A stretch of 64,000 nt of DNA, from NCBI GenBank assembly GCA_949752735.1, contig OX457039.1, positions 30,098,786-30,162,785 on the forward strand. The letters run 5' to 3'. Shown in pieces: positions 1 through 13,000 of the stretch. Positions within the stretch are counted from its first letter, which is position 1. The number at the start of each line of letters is the position of its first letter. Both the position numbers and the translations under genes were made by a program. Below the pieces are notes generated by a model, which had not been told where the DNA came from, ran no database searches, and worked only from the letters and a program-made list of their open reading frames with translations. Source of the stretch: Lumbricus terrestris. Lineage: Eukaryota > Annelida > Clitellata > Crassiclitellata > Lumbricidae.

Positions 1-728
1 CTACATATCATGAAATCAACTAGAAATTAATGCATGCAGAACAATATTATTTACCAATAGTCCAAGACACTGTCATTTTAAATGCTTATATTTCTCAACA
101 TTAGAAAAGCATTTTACCATTATCACATGCAATTCATTTCATTCTGAAATTCATAAACTTTCAAATTAATTTAATAAATACTAAAATCCACAATATAAAA
201 ACACCCCAACACGAAATAACGAGTTCTGAACAACTTTTTGAAGTTACTAAAACAAAGTGGCTCCTTCCATGGGTCATAGGCATGGAACGTACAACAGCCC
301 GCAACAGAATTGCATCATGGCTCAGTGTTTATTCTTATTCTAACATTTGGTGTAGTTTGCACCCAACTTATAAAATAAAACTTGATGATCAAAGTTGCGT
401 GTCCTCATCTAACCTAAATTAAACTGACAAGTCAACCAAGTGCACATTCTACAGAAACGCAAGTAGTACTAGCAGAGCTCAATTTAACAATTCTGTATCA
501 TAACAAAGATAATTAGTGTCACCCTGTTTCATTGACCAGGCTAGCAACTAGCATATCATCAGAGTATATCAGTGACATAGTTTTATAAACCACTTTAACA
601 ATTAGAAATTAAAAGCAACTTGCTGGCTCATAAAAAAACCTCTAAGAGACATATTTTGTTGCAGTCTATGAAATACAGTATTACAAATGAATGCCAATCA
701 GATGATTGCAAACATATTTTAATTTACA
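1..728. other. Unassigned AT-rich sequence at left edge
   Basis: No open frame, repeat or RNA gene was recognised here. It lies downstream (in minus-strand sense) of the proposed terminal coding exon at 729-972, so it may be 3' untranslated region or a further intron of that gene. Confidence 0.3.
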
Positions 729-3320
729 TTAGATTATAAACATAAAATCTAATAAAACACAATCAAAAACCAAACTTGCATTGGTTTTTAATGGGGAACA
801 TTCGTCGACAGCAAGGTCCGATTCATTTCCAGAAGCTTCCACAGGTTTGTCGACATTTTCCGGATGATCGTCAGTGTTGCAACCATTGACAGAAGCAGAG
901 TTATGTGAAGTATCACGATCAGACATGAATGACGTGTCACTTGTTGCACTAACACCAGGATTGGCATTGCAACTGTAAATCAAAATTAAAGCAACAGAAC
1001 TCATAAAACATATTGTCAGCATAGAGCAGAGTCATAAATATAATCAATTCTTTATATGCGCATCATATAACATTGTGTTTTAAGAGCTATTTGTCACATC
1101 TGATAAACAACTCTTCTGATCTGTATCATTTTGGCCTTTGGATTTTTTGGGCCACTGTATTGCATTCGACCATGTCCTACCACAGTTCTAAGCTCAAGTT
1201 CGGCTACAATGTTCCTGCAGACTTTATATTGCTGTCATAATATTCTTTATCAACATGATCGCGAATTTTGTCACAAGGGAACTTCATAGATCAGAAGCAG
1301 TGATCTTCTCCAGTTTAGTCTCCAGTCAAGCAACCAGCGAAGCTCATGTAAAAAACAGGATTCTACTTTTCAGGTATGATCAGAGAACAACAATCAGTTG
1401 ACCTCGCTGAATAAGCCTGAAGATTATGTACTGGTTCCAACCGCTTGGCTGTTCAATATTTTATAAACAATTCATTTTTTTAAATCGTCTGCTTAACAAA
1501 AAGCTCATGCAAAGATTTGAGCACAGTGCAATATTTTTCCTATTTTAATATAGTAGTTATGGTTCAAGCAGCAGTTAAAAAAACTACTAGTAATTATTAT
1601 TTAAATTTTTTGCATGTGCATTGTGCATGGCTATACAGAACTGTGAATTTGAGGCGCCGATAGTCAGATCACAACTCATTAGAATTTGAATGTCTTACAG
1701 ATACAGCAAGAAGCTATATTACAGAAATCAAGGCATCTTGGCACAAAAGAAATTTGTCACAGATATTTGGCACAACACCTGCAGCCTTCTGATGACAGCC
1801 AACTAAACAGCATCAAAACTATCTAACGCTATAACTCTGTTGTATATGGTGTCCAGTAGCAGAAATTCTAGGGAACAGGGAGCTTACTGAAACCATCCAG
1901 CACTAAACTTCCTCAAAAGCAGTGTAAAACAACTTTATAGAAGGAGTTTAAATTGGTCAGAGGCTAACGAAAGTTTATGTGTTAAAGTAAAATTTTACTT
2001 AGATATGATAAACAAGTAAATATCAATATCCAACTTAATTTCATTTGTTGATCCAAACCCAAGCCACACAAGGTGCAAATTGCAATCTGCTACTGAAACT
2101 GGAATGAAGTTTAAAAAACAACTAGGCATCAACGCGTCTAGCGCTTTCTTTTACAACAAGATTATATATTTAGAATTAGATGTTTAGAAAGTTGCCAGCA
2201 ACAGGACTGAACAGTCAGTGAACACCAGTAGTAGAAGTTAATCATAACATTTATTTAACAAGACAAGTTCCCAAAATGTTCACACTAGCAAGTAGAAATA
2301 GACAAGATAGCAGCTCCACAAATAAAACCTGACTTACTACTCATAGAAACCCTTGTTCTGTCAACAGCTCACTAGTGAACTCAAAACTCACAATAGTAGT
2401 TTCCTCATTTTTATTGGACTGTCATAAGATTAATGTCATTAGACAGTACAATACTAGTGTATGGACACAGTGTACTCTGTTTGATGGAGTAAACACGTAA
2501 CAGGCAGTAATAATTCTTGTTTGCACCACTAGTTTTGCCATTAATGAAAGCATTAAAATGAGGACTGCACAGAAACCTTTTACATCCAAGTAAAACTATG
2601 GTATTGGGGACCAAGTGACGACACTAACCCCAACCGACCCTCATGACATCTAACCTGACCCTAAACAACACATCAATCCCTGATATTATAATAGTTATAC
2701 CAAAACGTCTTCAGAAAATAATCAAAAAATATTTCTTGTCATAAAAGTTGCAAATTAATTCCTTTTGTAACCCAACAATTTTCAAATCTTCTGTCTTTAT
2801 TCTTAGCGCAGCTGGCAACCCTAGTTCATTACCACAACAGCAAAACCAAGTTATTTTAAGGTTTACTTAGTTTTCAATAAAATGAATAGAGCACGAACGT
2901 GTCTAAACAACATAATATAACTTGCCCTTACTCATCTGCGCCGCCAATGCCAATGGCGGATTATGAACATTCTTTGTTACTAGTCTTCACTTATTTTCGC
3001 CCACAAACCCATCAATACACAACAAATACTTAAATCCAACGGGCGAATGCAAGTAAGAACCACCATACAACGCCATAATCGGGTTGATTGATATCTTACA
3101 CGTGGAGAAAGACCCAAATTTCTGTGTAAAATTTATCGTTACTACTGCAATTCATAATGGCGGTTAACTCTAATACGGCCGTTGAACGTTTACACCTAAA
3201 ACACAAAAATATCAGTATTGGCAGGCCACATAAATCGGAACGTGTGTCACATTACCCTGAATTGTTGACCTCCGGAACTTCTTCACGATTCTGAACTCCA
3301 AGATGATTTTGCGATTCCAT
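729..3320 (-). CDS. Putative two-exon small protein, function unknown
   Basis: A minus-strand gene model inferred from sequence. The first coding exon is 3256-3320, starting at an ATG and reading MESQNHLGVQNREE, with a donor after GG at GTAATG. The next exon is 729-972, after the acceptor ATTTACAG; it reads CNANPGVSATSDTSF and ends at a stop at 729-731. The exons join in phase (65 + 244 nt), giving 102 residues. The product is hydrophilic and rich in Ser, Asn, Asp and Glu, with no visible domain, signal peptide or membrane segment; the last dozen residues are hydrophobic and may be intron read-through if an unseen donor is used. The 2.3-kb intron (973-3255) contains nothing I recognise. I do not recognise the family. 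A TATA/CCAAT promoter just upstream supports a real gene; further exons beyond the left edge are possible. Confidence 0.35.
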
Positions 3321-3363
3321 AATATTCCGCAGATTACATTCCGAACTTTCGACGACAGCTCTT

Positions 3364-3436
3364 GTAATGGCGGCCACTCGGCCGACACGGCTGCCGTCTT
3401 TTATACAGGAACCGTTTCACGTATCTTTCCCATTGG
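3364..3436 (-). promoter_or_regulatory. Candidate core promoter (CCAAT, TATA, YY1-like motif)
   Basis: Read on the minus strand, an inverted-CCAAT position (CCAAT at 3432-3436) is followed about 17 nt later by TATAAAAG (3408-3415) and then by GCCGCCATTAC (about 3364-3374), a YY1-like initiator-region motif at the expected start-site distance. The first ATG (3320) follows about 45 nt further on. The order and spacing fit an RNA polymerase II promoter for the gene at 729-3320. The motifs are seen; the function is inferred. Confidence 0.4.
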
Positions 3437-3520
3437 CTGCAGGTAATCACGTGACCCCACGCGTTTGCGATTTCTAACATTTTCACCGTAGTCGCAGAGG
3501 TTTCGCAAACGATTGCCATG

Positions 3521-5219
3521 TCTAACGAATAACAATTCCAATCGGTACTAGCAAAAATGAGAAATATAAAAAGTACGGAAGAAAAGTTCGAATAAAAGCT
3601 AAGATTTGGTAATAGACTTCTGACAATGAATCACGGATACGAAATACTTTACACGTCATCGGCCTACATCAATGCCATTGGACCAGATCTTACCATGTGA
3701 CCATCCACAGCTATTTTTACCCATTACGTCATTTGTCGGTTTTATTAATAGCAACGACGACACCAAACCCGGTAGTTGATCACGTGACTGGCTAGAGACT
3801 TTTATACAAAATAGGCCTACTATGCTTGCAAATTATAGATGACAATCATGTTCTTCGCAAATTTTTCTCCGATAGACTCCCTGGAAAATACAATCTACGC
3901 CCTAGGCTACATCCATTCGAACTAACCAATAAAAACAATAAAAGCTTCATAACACGGATGCTGTATAAAAACATTTACTAGGCTTTATCCGCTGCTCCTT
4001 TGTGCTTGTTAACTGTCGCGTTATGTCGATCGGTTATTTTGTCAATAAAACGAATATCTATTTATCTATCTATTATAAGCAAAGATATATACGTGCACCT
4101 TCTTCAAATAAACAAACAAATTCTATATTTCTTCAGTGAAATACAGCAAGCCAACAAAATTATGCCATGCACGTGCATGTTTAAGAATAAACGTCAATTC
4201 CAAGCATATAGAAGTATATAGATCTAACTCAGTGCCAGCTAGTAGGCTATTGTGTTAGCCTACCTATTCGAAGCTAGAATTTCTACAGCACCGATGACCG
4301 AAGCCGCGGTAAGCAGATCGTTCACAGGCCTCGGACAATCCTCTGACTCGACACTGTGCTCGTGAATTCAAGCTGCAGCAGGTGCCCTTAACTATAGTCT
4401 TTCTCCGCTACTAAGGCGCTATACAAATTCTTGATACGAAATGAAAATGAGTCTTTTAGAGTTGCGATTTAATTTGAAAGTTATAGATTACAACGACAAA
4501 TATATTTTAATTACTGGTATCATTTTAATTACCTTGCGCTTTAATAAAAACGAAGAATGAAACATTGACAAGGTATACTTACAAGCAGGAATAGTACGTC
4601 ACAGTGACTTACACTGATGGCTTAGCGGCTTTCAATCCAAGTCTACACAATGCACGGTAGCCTAACCTAATTGCGAGGATTTCTGCGCCGAACGCACATG
4701 ACGAGTGCATGCACAACCTATTCGTTTTAGTCCACATAAACGCGCGAAGTATTGCCTATAAACATGGCTTTAAACCAAGCTCAACGAGCCATCGATTAGT
4801 CGTGATAATTATTGTACAAGATAGCCTACATAGGCTAGTTCGGAGCATTAAACAGTCACGTGCTGAATCTAGGGCTATGTAGAACTCGGCAAGTAGAAGA
4901 GTCGACAGACCGTCGGTGGCGTGCATCGATGGTGGCATGCCGGAATAGGAGAAGATAATGAACGATACATCTCAACAAAATGAATATTCAGCAATTTAAA
5001 TGAAGCGGAGGATGAATACTAATTGATAAAGCAAGTGACTCTTTCTGGCGCCACCTAGCGTTGCACACAAAATGTGCAGTTATAAATGAATTTGTGCTGT
5101 TATACAAGCACTTCTTTACAGTTAAAACTAGCCAAAAATGGTAATTGTCCTTCGATTGGAAGTAATTTACCATGGAGGATATGGGAAAGGAAAGTTGTGC
5201 AGTTCTAAAAAATACTTAA
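3521..5219. other. Intergenic, mostly unassigned
   Basis: No convincing exon was found. A short GGCGCTATACAAAT motif at about 4405-4420 resembles the 3' tail of CR1/L2-type LINEs and may be the stub of an old insertion. Short open frames here have no recognisable content. Confidence 0.3.
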
Positions 5220-5540
5220 AAACAGCCCTGGTGGGAGGGAGGTCATTCCACATAGAAGGGCCTAAATGGCAAAGGCGCGTTGTTGGGTCATGTCAGTCCT
5301 TGCCCGTGGAACAAAGAGATCAATTGAGTTGACCAGCAGACTGGTGAGGGCGGGAAGAGACTGCAGAGAGGGGTTTGTGCATCAAGTCACAAAGGTATTT
5401 AGGAACTTGCCCAGTTTGAGTTCTTGAGAGTTGTGACTAAGAGCAGTATACTTTGAATTGGACCATAGCCTATGATAGGCAACAGGAAGCCAGTGAAGAA
5501 AATCAGTCATGTAGGCAGAAATTAATGTGCCATGTTAAGA
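5220..5540 (-). mobile_element. Decayed LINE reverse transcriptase C-terminal fragment
   Basis: Read on the minus strand from about 5500 downwards, the translation contains the CR1/L2-type hallmark HWLPVAYHR, followed after frameshifts by PKYLCDLMH-like and MWNDLPP-like patches, the usual order in the C-terminal part of LINE polyproteins (HWLP, then the YLxDL region, then WNxLP). Frame changes and stops show it is a dead remnant. Boundaries are approximate. Confidence 0.6.
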
Positions 5541-5715
5541 GGAATAGACAATACAGATTTGTATTGTATTAAAGCATATAATATTTGGAAACGATCTAAA
5601 GAAAAATGCACCTATTGGTAGGCCTACAGGCAATAAATTCTCGCAAACAGATAGTCAATGACTCTCGTGAGAAGCTTTTTGGCATTCGTGTTAGAACCTC
5701 GAGCTGTCGATTGTA

Positions 5716-6382
5716 GGACATTACCCCTGGACAAAAGCCCCCCCAATTTTGCGTAGGACATTATCCCCCTCTGTGCAATTAGTCTTTTTCTTCATGTAGT
5801 TTATAAAGCTTAATTGCCCTGGTTTTGATCACTGTGTCAACTTAATAATGTGGTCACCGATAAGACTGAGGCTACTAGTACTGCCATTCAAATGCAAACT
5901 AAAGGCTTGTTAGCATCATTTAGTTAGTCATTTCTAACACAGGGAGTTGTTAGTGTCAGTTAGGTACACAATTACAACCTTTTAATGCTGCTTGCGACTT
6001 AAGTAAGAGACTTCTTAACATCCAATTAACATTCACATGAACTACATTTTCTGTAAGGAACATTTGACGACTTGTGTAATAAATTAATAATATATTCTTA
6101 AGGGTATATTTCGGCCTGTTGCCTTAATGCCTATATGCTAATATAAAGGCCAACCCTAACATATTCTTGTAGATTTTTTTAATGTATAATTTTCATGTAT
6201 AATATACAAATCTAAGTTTTAACTATTCGAACAATTTTCAACTGTGATGTCTAAATGTATAGATATTCACCTGAACATAGGCCTATTCTTCCATTTTTTG
6301 CATCATTTTTAGGTGATGATGGTATCATAGACCGGGGGATAATGTCCTACTTGGGGGGGATAATGTTCAGGGGATAATGTCC
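5716..6382. mobile_element. Non-autonomous inverted-repeat (MITE-like) element
   Basis: The left end reads GGACATTACCCC and then a run of C (5716-5750). The right end is its reverse complement, a run of G and then GGGGATAATGTCC (about 6335-6382). The GGACATTATCCCC motif is repeated subterminally at both ends. The interior is AT-rich with no coding capacity. A clear target duplication was not found, so the family is unassigned. Confidence 0.55.
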
Positions 6383-6531
6383 GTTTCCCAGCGGTGCCAA
6401 TCTGACGTTGAATCCTTAGGCATTGTAGAATAACTAAGCTTATAACACAATGTACAACTTACACTAAAACAATGCACAGTCGACCTAGATTATCCCTGGG
6501 ACCAATTCCAGGCGAATCAATGGTAATGGGT

Positions 6532-6556
6532 GATATATAATTATATATATATATAT
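6532..6556. repeat. (TA)n microsatellite
   Basis: A short alternating TA run, followed by a degenerate TATG/TATA-rich stretch to about 6600. Confidence 0.7.
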
Positions 6557-7021
6557 CCGCATGTATGAGTGTGTATAGATATATGTGAATATATAGGTAT
6601 ACACTGGTCAAGATTTTGCGACCAAGTGAATGGAAAGGTCTTAGGTATACACGGCCTAGCTAATCTGCATATAACTCCAGCACGTCAGCTAAGTTGGTGT
6701 ACAGTCGACCCAGATTAACCTCCTGGGGACATACCAACCAGCATGTCAGCCAAACTTGAAGCAGATGGTCATTGGTTCTATTAGCCACGCCGACCGAAAT
6801 TCTACGGAGAGAATCTGAAATGCAGACCTTGGTCTTTAAAGTAATGGTCACATCCACATCTGTCAAAGTCTAAATTTTATCATAGACAAGAAGAAAATAA
6901 CTGCTGAAAAACAGCAGAAAGTTTCTATGTTCTTTCTGTTTCATTTCTGGTCTGAATCTGTCAGTACAAGGCAGACAATGCCAAGAAAGTGTTCACTTAG
7001 AATGGTGCGACTGGTAGCCAC

Positions 7022-10000
7022 CTAATGATCACACTCGGCATCTTCAAACTGATCTTCATTGTCTGACTGGATCTCCGCATCTGTGTTATGAGTTCCTGCA
7101 AATTAATACAATGGTACATGTAGAATGATATAACTTTAATAATACAATCAATGCAAAGATTAACTTTAATAATACAATCAATGCAAAGATTAACTTTAAT
7201 AATATTGTTGGGTTCACTGGCTCTAGTCTAGAAGATGATGAGTAATACTCAGGTCCGTAATGTAAAATAACATCGATTTATTCAATAACAGAGCAGTCTG
7301 ACAAGAAGTAGGTTAACGTTACCCAAAGCTGACATGAAGTACGACCGATACAGCTGATTCGACAGAGCTGACGTGAAGACACACCAGGCTAACGGAGCCC
7401 AAAGGAAGACGGATGTAGGCCAGTTCACCAACGAGGTGGGACGGCAATCGAAGAAGACAAACGTCGTAGAACACGAACCACACGCCACGCTCAACAGGAG
7501 TCGAACACACACCACAGAGTAGACCCACGACAAGAAGCAAGCCCCCACAGTAGTAGCCCTTTAAATAGGCCCTGCCCTTCCCTCAACTCCCACATAGTCA
7601 AGGAGAGTTCAAGTAAGGAAGCCCAGAGGGGTAATAGGTAGCTAACACTCACATACCCCCCCACCAGAACATGAGGAGTCCAACGGGGACGACGAACTAT
7701 ACGAACAATGCTACGCCTAAATGCAAAATCACTCAGTACAAGCCATTACACGTACTAAGCAATTCAGCAAGACTTAACTAAATAATGCATCGCACTCATA
7801 AATAACGTAAGAGTCCGATATAATCATGATCTGAATACACAAACTTCATATAACCCAAATCATCAGTTCACACGTAATCACGATATATACACATACACAT
7901 CAATAGTTCAAATGTCCAAAAAACTATATCTGAAACACAAGAAAAAATTTGGACACCAACTGGTGTATCAAAAATGAACCAAAATGTATAATGGTCATCG
8001 GCACAAGCCACCCTACACTACAGACACACTGAAGAGTTCATTGCCGAAGAATTCCGTGCTTTCCTTCTATGACAGAACGTTCCATTGAAACTGTTTCTGG
8101 ACAGTGTTTGACTTTTCATGACAGAATGTTCCATTGACATACGACGAGGATAGACGTACCAGAGAGCATCTCTAGCACGCCCGACGACTCCGCTGTGAGG
8201 AGACAAGTGGAGACACTGATTGACGTGTGCCCTCACCCGCTCCCACTCACATTACGCAGATGGACGACTCAGAATGTCCGGCAGAACATTCCATTCGCCT
8301 GGACGATGTCTAATGTCCAAGTTGTACTGTTCAAGCTCCAAACTCCATCGCAAGAGCTTCATATTTTTTGTTCGCCATCTGATGGATGAACTGCAAAGGT
8401 TTATGATCGGTGAACACCAGGACGACTGCGGATCCAAAGTAGACACTAAAGGCCCGCAAGGCGACCATCAGTGCCAGCGCTTCCTTCTCTATGGTCGAAT
8501 AGCGAATCTCCTGCGGCAGCAGCTTCCGACTCAAATAGCAGATCGGGTGTTCCAATCCATCCTTCATCTGAAACAAGCACGCTCCCAGACAGAATTGAGA
8601 AGCATCAACACCCACACAAAACTGTTTAGTAAAGTCAGGAGGTATTAAGATAGGTCTAGAAGCCAGACGAGATTTTAGATCAAGAAAAGCAACCTCCGCT
8701 TCCAACAACTGATTCACCTCTTTATCCACCCTCGCCATTTTCTCAGGATTTAACCTGTAAGGGTATTGTCGAACAGGGCGAGCACCTTCAACCAAATCAA
8801 TTCTATGAGACACCATAGATGTTTTACCCGGTACTTCACTAAACACATGTGCAAAGTCATGCAAAACATCCCGCAATTCCGCACGACATTCAGCAGACAC
8901 TTCACATTGTAAGACCTTATCCTCTAAAGTCACATCATTCATCCTCACATCCGGATTTACCACCAACACAGAAGCCACCACCTCCTCATTCGGTCGCTCA
9001 TACACCACATCCATACGATCCACATAGCGCTTCATCAGATTCACATGTACCACCCGTTCCGTTTTTCTTCGATCCGGGGTACTCACTAAATAATCGACCG
9101 GACCAAGTCGACGTACAACCACATACGGTCCACAATATTTGGTCTGTAAAGGTTTACCCACCAACGGAATCAAGAGTAAAACCTTTTCACCTTCCTCAAA
9201 AGACACAGCACGTGACTGCTTATCATACAGTTGCTTCGATTTACTTTTCGCATCAACAGCATTTTCACCAGCAAGTTTCAATCCAACACGCATACGTTCA
9301 CGTAATTGTAAAACATAGTCAATCACGTTCTTGCCAGACACTTCATGTACAACATCTTTCGCCAACCATTCTTCCTTCATCAATTGCAACATGCCACGCA
9401 CATCTCTGCCATACATCAAATCAAAAGCAGAAAAGCCAGTACCCTGTACCGGAACCTCTCTATATGCAAACAAGATCCACGGCAACATTGCATCCCAAGA
9501 ACCCGGATATGTTTCAGCCAACGCCTTCAACATATCTTTCATAGTACGATGAAAACGTTCGCACGAGCCATTCGTTTGTGGTCTATAAGGACTAGTTTTC
9601 AACTGCACAATACCACATTCATGCACAAACACTTGCATCAAATCAGACATGAATTCTGAGCCACAATCAGATAACAATTCTTTCGGAAATCCGAAAAGCG
9701 AAAAAACTTCACACAAACATTTAGCCACATCCTGCGCCGTATGATTCTTCAACGGAAACGCAAATGGAAAATGGGAAGCCAAATCAATGACCGTGAGAAT
9801 AAACCTATTCCCCGTTCCCTCACATACACTCAATGGGCCTACGATATCCATTGCCAAGCGTTGAAACACTTCCTCCATTACAGGCATACTGACCATGGGC
9901 GCCCTATAATTTCTGTTTCCTTTGCCTAAGCGTTGACACACATCACATGAACGACAATACTCACGAACGTCTCGATTCACATGAGGCCACCAGAAATGCT

Positions 10001-13000
10001 TCGTCAACCGATCCAGTGTCTTTCTAGTACCCAAATGCCCAGCCGCTGGTATATCATGGGCCACATGCAACAACTTCTGTCTTAAGTCACGAGGCACAAC
10101 TATTTGTACCACACCCATTCCTAATGGTGTACACTTCTCCTCCCATCGACGCACCAAGACCTCGTCCACCAACGCATACGGTTGTACACGCCCACCGACA
10201 GACACCGTCTCGTCGACTTGTGCATACAATGGTCTCAATTCAGGACACCGGCGCTGGCGCAATATTAATTCCTGTCGGCTAACATATAGCTCCGATCTTT
10301 CTGTCACAACAGATTCTGTCGCTGCAAATAAACTCGATAAGTCGCCTTCATCGAAATTCATTCGTTCAACTTGTCTGTCAATTATTTCACCTGGCGTTCG
10401 CTCTTGGTCGGCCGACTCCGTACTTTGACCCACTATCTCCGACTGCTCGGGCGCCGCTTCACTGCACACCGCCGTCTCCCTCTCACTCTGTCTCACTGCA
10501 TGTGCTCTAGCCTGTGCACGAGTCGTCACCGCGACCTCCAACACCTGTCCTGCCAGCGCTGTATCATTACCCACAATGCAATGCACCCCCGCCATTGGAA
10601 GTGAATTCATTAGACAGCATAACACCTCACCTTGAACAAATGCACAATCAACATTCACTTTCACCAGAGGACATTCCACAATAGAACCAGATATACCTCT
10701 GAGTAACCTCGTTTCATTCATGTGTACAAACTCATGCTCATTCAACCATTCATTAGACACCAAAGACTGCAGCGCTCCACTGTCCCTCAAGAATACCGCC
10801 TCCTTTCGTGCACCCTCATCATCAATTACACATCCAATCACACAAAATGGTGCATACAGTTTATCAACAGATTCAATTGGCTTCGGAAAACTCTGTGGTT
10901 TAACAGGCGCCGAAACAGTCTGAACCAAACCCACAGGTTTCGCACCCCTCCAATTTTCCATTTGAGTCCCCTCCTTTCGTTTTAATTTCCAACAACTGGC
11001 CTTCGTATGACCTGGCGCTCTACAAAATGCGCACGTGACCGGTTCCCCAAAACCAGTGACGTCATCATTTTCCCGCACAGGCTTATTAAACCCATACGTT
11101 CCTCTTTGAGGCGAACGTCGACCCCAATTTGTATCACGACGCGTACCATCCTTGTACCCCACGCCTTGACGCTCCCATACATCTTTCTTCTCACTTTCAT
11201 CAGATGAGAATCCTCGTGTACGGTCGAAAAAATCCCTGCGGAACCCCCCAGAATAATGGTTCGGCCCCTGCTTGTATAACACTGCATATTCATCCGCTAA
11301 ACGTGCAGCACTTGCAACAGTATCAGGACTCTTATCTATCAGCCACCTGTGTACTTCAATAGGTAACGCTTGTACAAACTGCTCCATGAGAATTACCTCT
11401 TTAAATTTTGCTAACTCCTCCCACGAGTTTGTACCCTCAATCCATCTCTGAAAAGGACTCTGCAGTCGAAATGCATAATTCGCATACGTTTCCCTCGGTT
11501 CTTTTCGCAACCCCCGAAATTTCTTTCGATAAAATTCCGGAATACGTTCGTACGCCGTCAATAGCGCACTCTTCACAATATCATATTGGACGCACTCCTC
11601 CAACGATAAAGCCGCAAAAACTTTCGCCGCCTTCCCCGACAACTGTGGCTGTAGGAGGGACGACCATTTTCCCATCGGAATTTGATGCAACGTCATTGCT
11701 TGCTCAAACGCCGCAAAATAATGTTCGATATCGGCCGAATCAAATTTTGGCACAAATTTCAGAGCTGCCCCAAAACGCAAATCCTCATTTCCATGCGCTG
11801 GTCGTTCGACAGCCCCACCTCCTTCTATCCTCCGTCCGTCCATTTCTAATCTCTGCTTCTCAAATTCCATATTCATTCGTTTCTCCTCCATGTCAAATCT
11901 CCTTTTCGTCTCCTCTGCTTCAATCCTCAATTTATTCTCCTCTCTCTCTGCTTCAATCTGCATTTTCTTCTCCTCTCTCTCTGCTTCAATTTGCATTTTC
12001 TTCTCCTCTCTCGGCTTCAATTTGCATTTTCTTCTCCTCGAATCTCATTCGCTCCTTCTCTCTCTCCCACTCTCTGTCCTCTTTTAAGTGCAAGCGCTCT
12101 AACTCGGCCTCCTCTTTCTTAGCCTGTGCCTTAAGTTTCCAAGCTGCACTACCCAATTTCGGTGACAATGGTTTCATAGCCATTCTCCTCACCTGTGACC
12201 TAGACACGTCCTCCACTTCCTCACCATATGTCTCACTCACCAGTCGAAGTGTGTCACTTGGTATGTCTCTGACATCCCCAAATTCAGGAATTAACTCCTC
12301 CTCTAACGACGCCATTTTACCTCTACGCCCTGTCGACTATTCGACGTGCAGACCAACGCACAGCGCAAAAATTCACCCACGACAGCTCACTTCAAAACTG
12401 TCTCGACCAACTTTACAAAACTCGCAAAACTCAATATCGCAAAACGTCGAAATTTCCCGCACTAATTTTCCCGACCTAATTCGCCAAAAACAACAACCAT
12501 TGACCTGTCTTCACGGCCAACCACCATATAACACTTTTCCAACGGAATTACCACCGTACTATTCGCTAAATTTCACGGAAACAACGCCCCTTTTTTGACG
12601 CAAATTTCAAATTATCGTGAAAAAATCCCGAGAGACCCCATCTGTTGGGTTCACTGGCTCTAGTCTAGAAGATGATGAGTAATACTCAGGTCCGTAATGT
12701 AAAATAACATCGATTTATTCAATAACAGAGCAGTCTGACAAGAAGTAGGTTAACGTTACCCAAAGCTGACATGAAGTACGACCGATACAGCTGATTCGAC
12801 AGAGCTGACGTGAAGACACACCAGGCTAACGGAGCCCAAAGGAAGACGGATGTAGGCCAGTTCACCAACGAGGTGGGACGGCAATCGAAGAAGACAAACG
12901 TCGTAGAACACGAACCACACGCCACGCTCAACAGGAGTCGAACACACACCACAGAGTAGACCCACGACAAGAAGCAAGCCCCCACAGTAGTAGCCCTTTA

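Noticed and set aside
7282..7548. 88- and 73-codon frames within all four LTRs
   Set aside because: Identical in every LTR because the LTR is repeated; they overlap each other in different frames and lack family features.
8849..12598. Plus-strand open frames up to 396 codons opposite gag-pol copy 1
   Set aside because: Antisense shadows of the retrotransposon coding strand; the same frames recur opposite copy 2 at 56898-60610.
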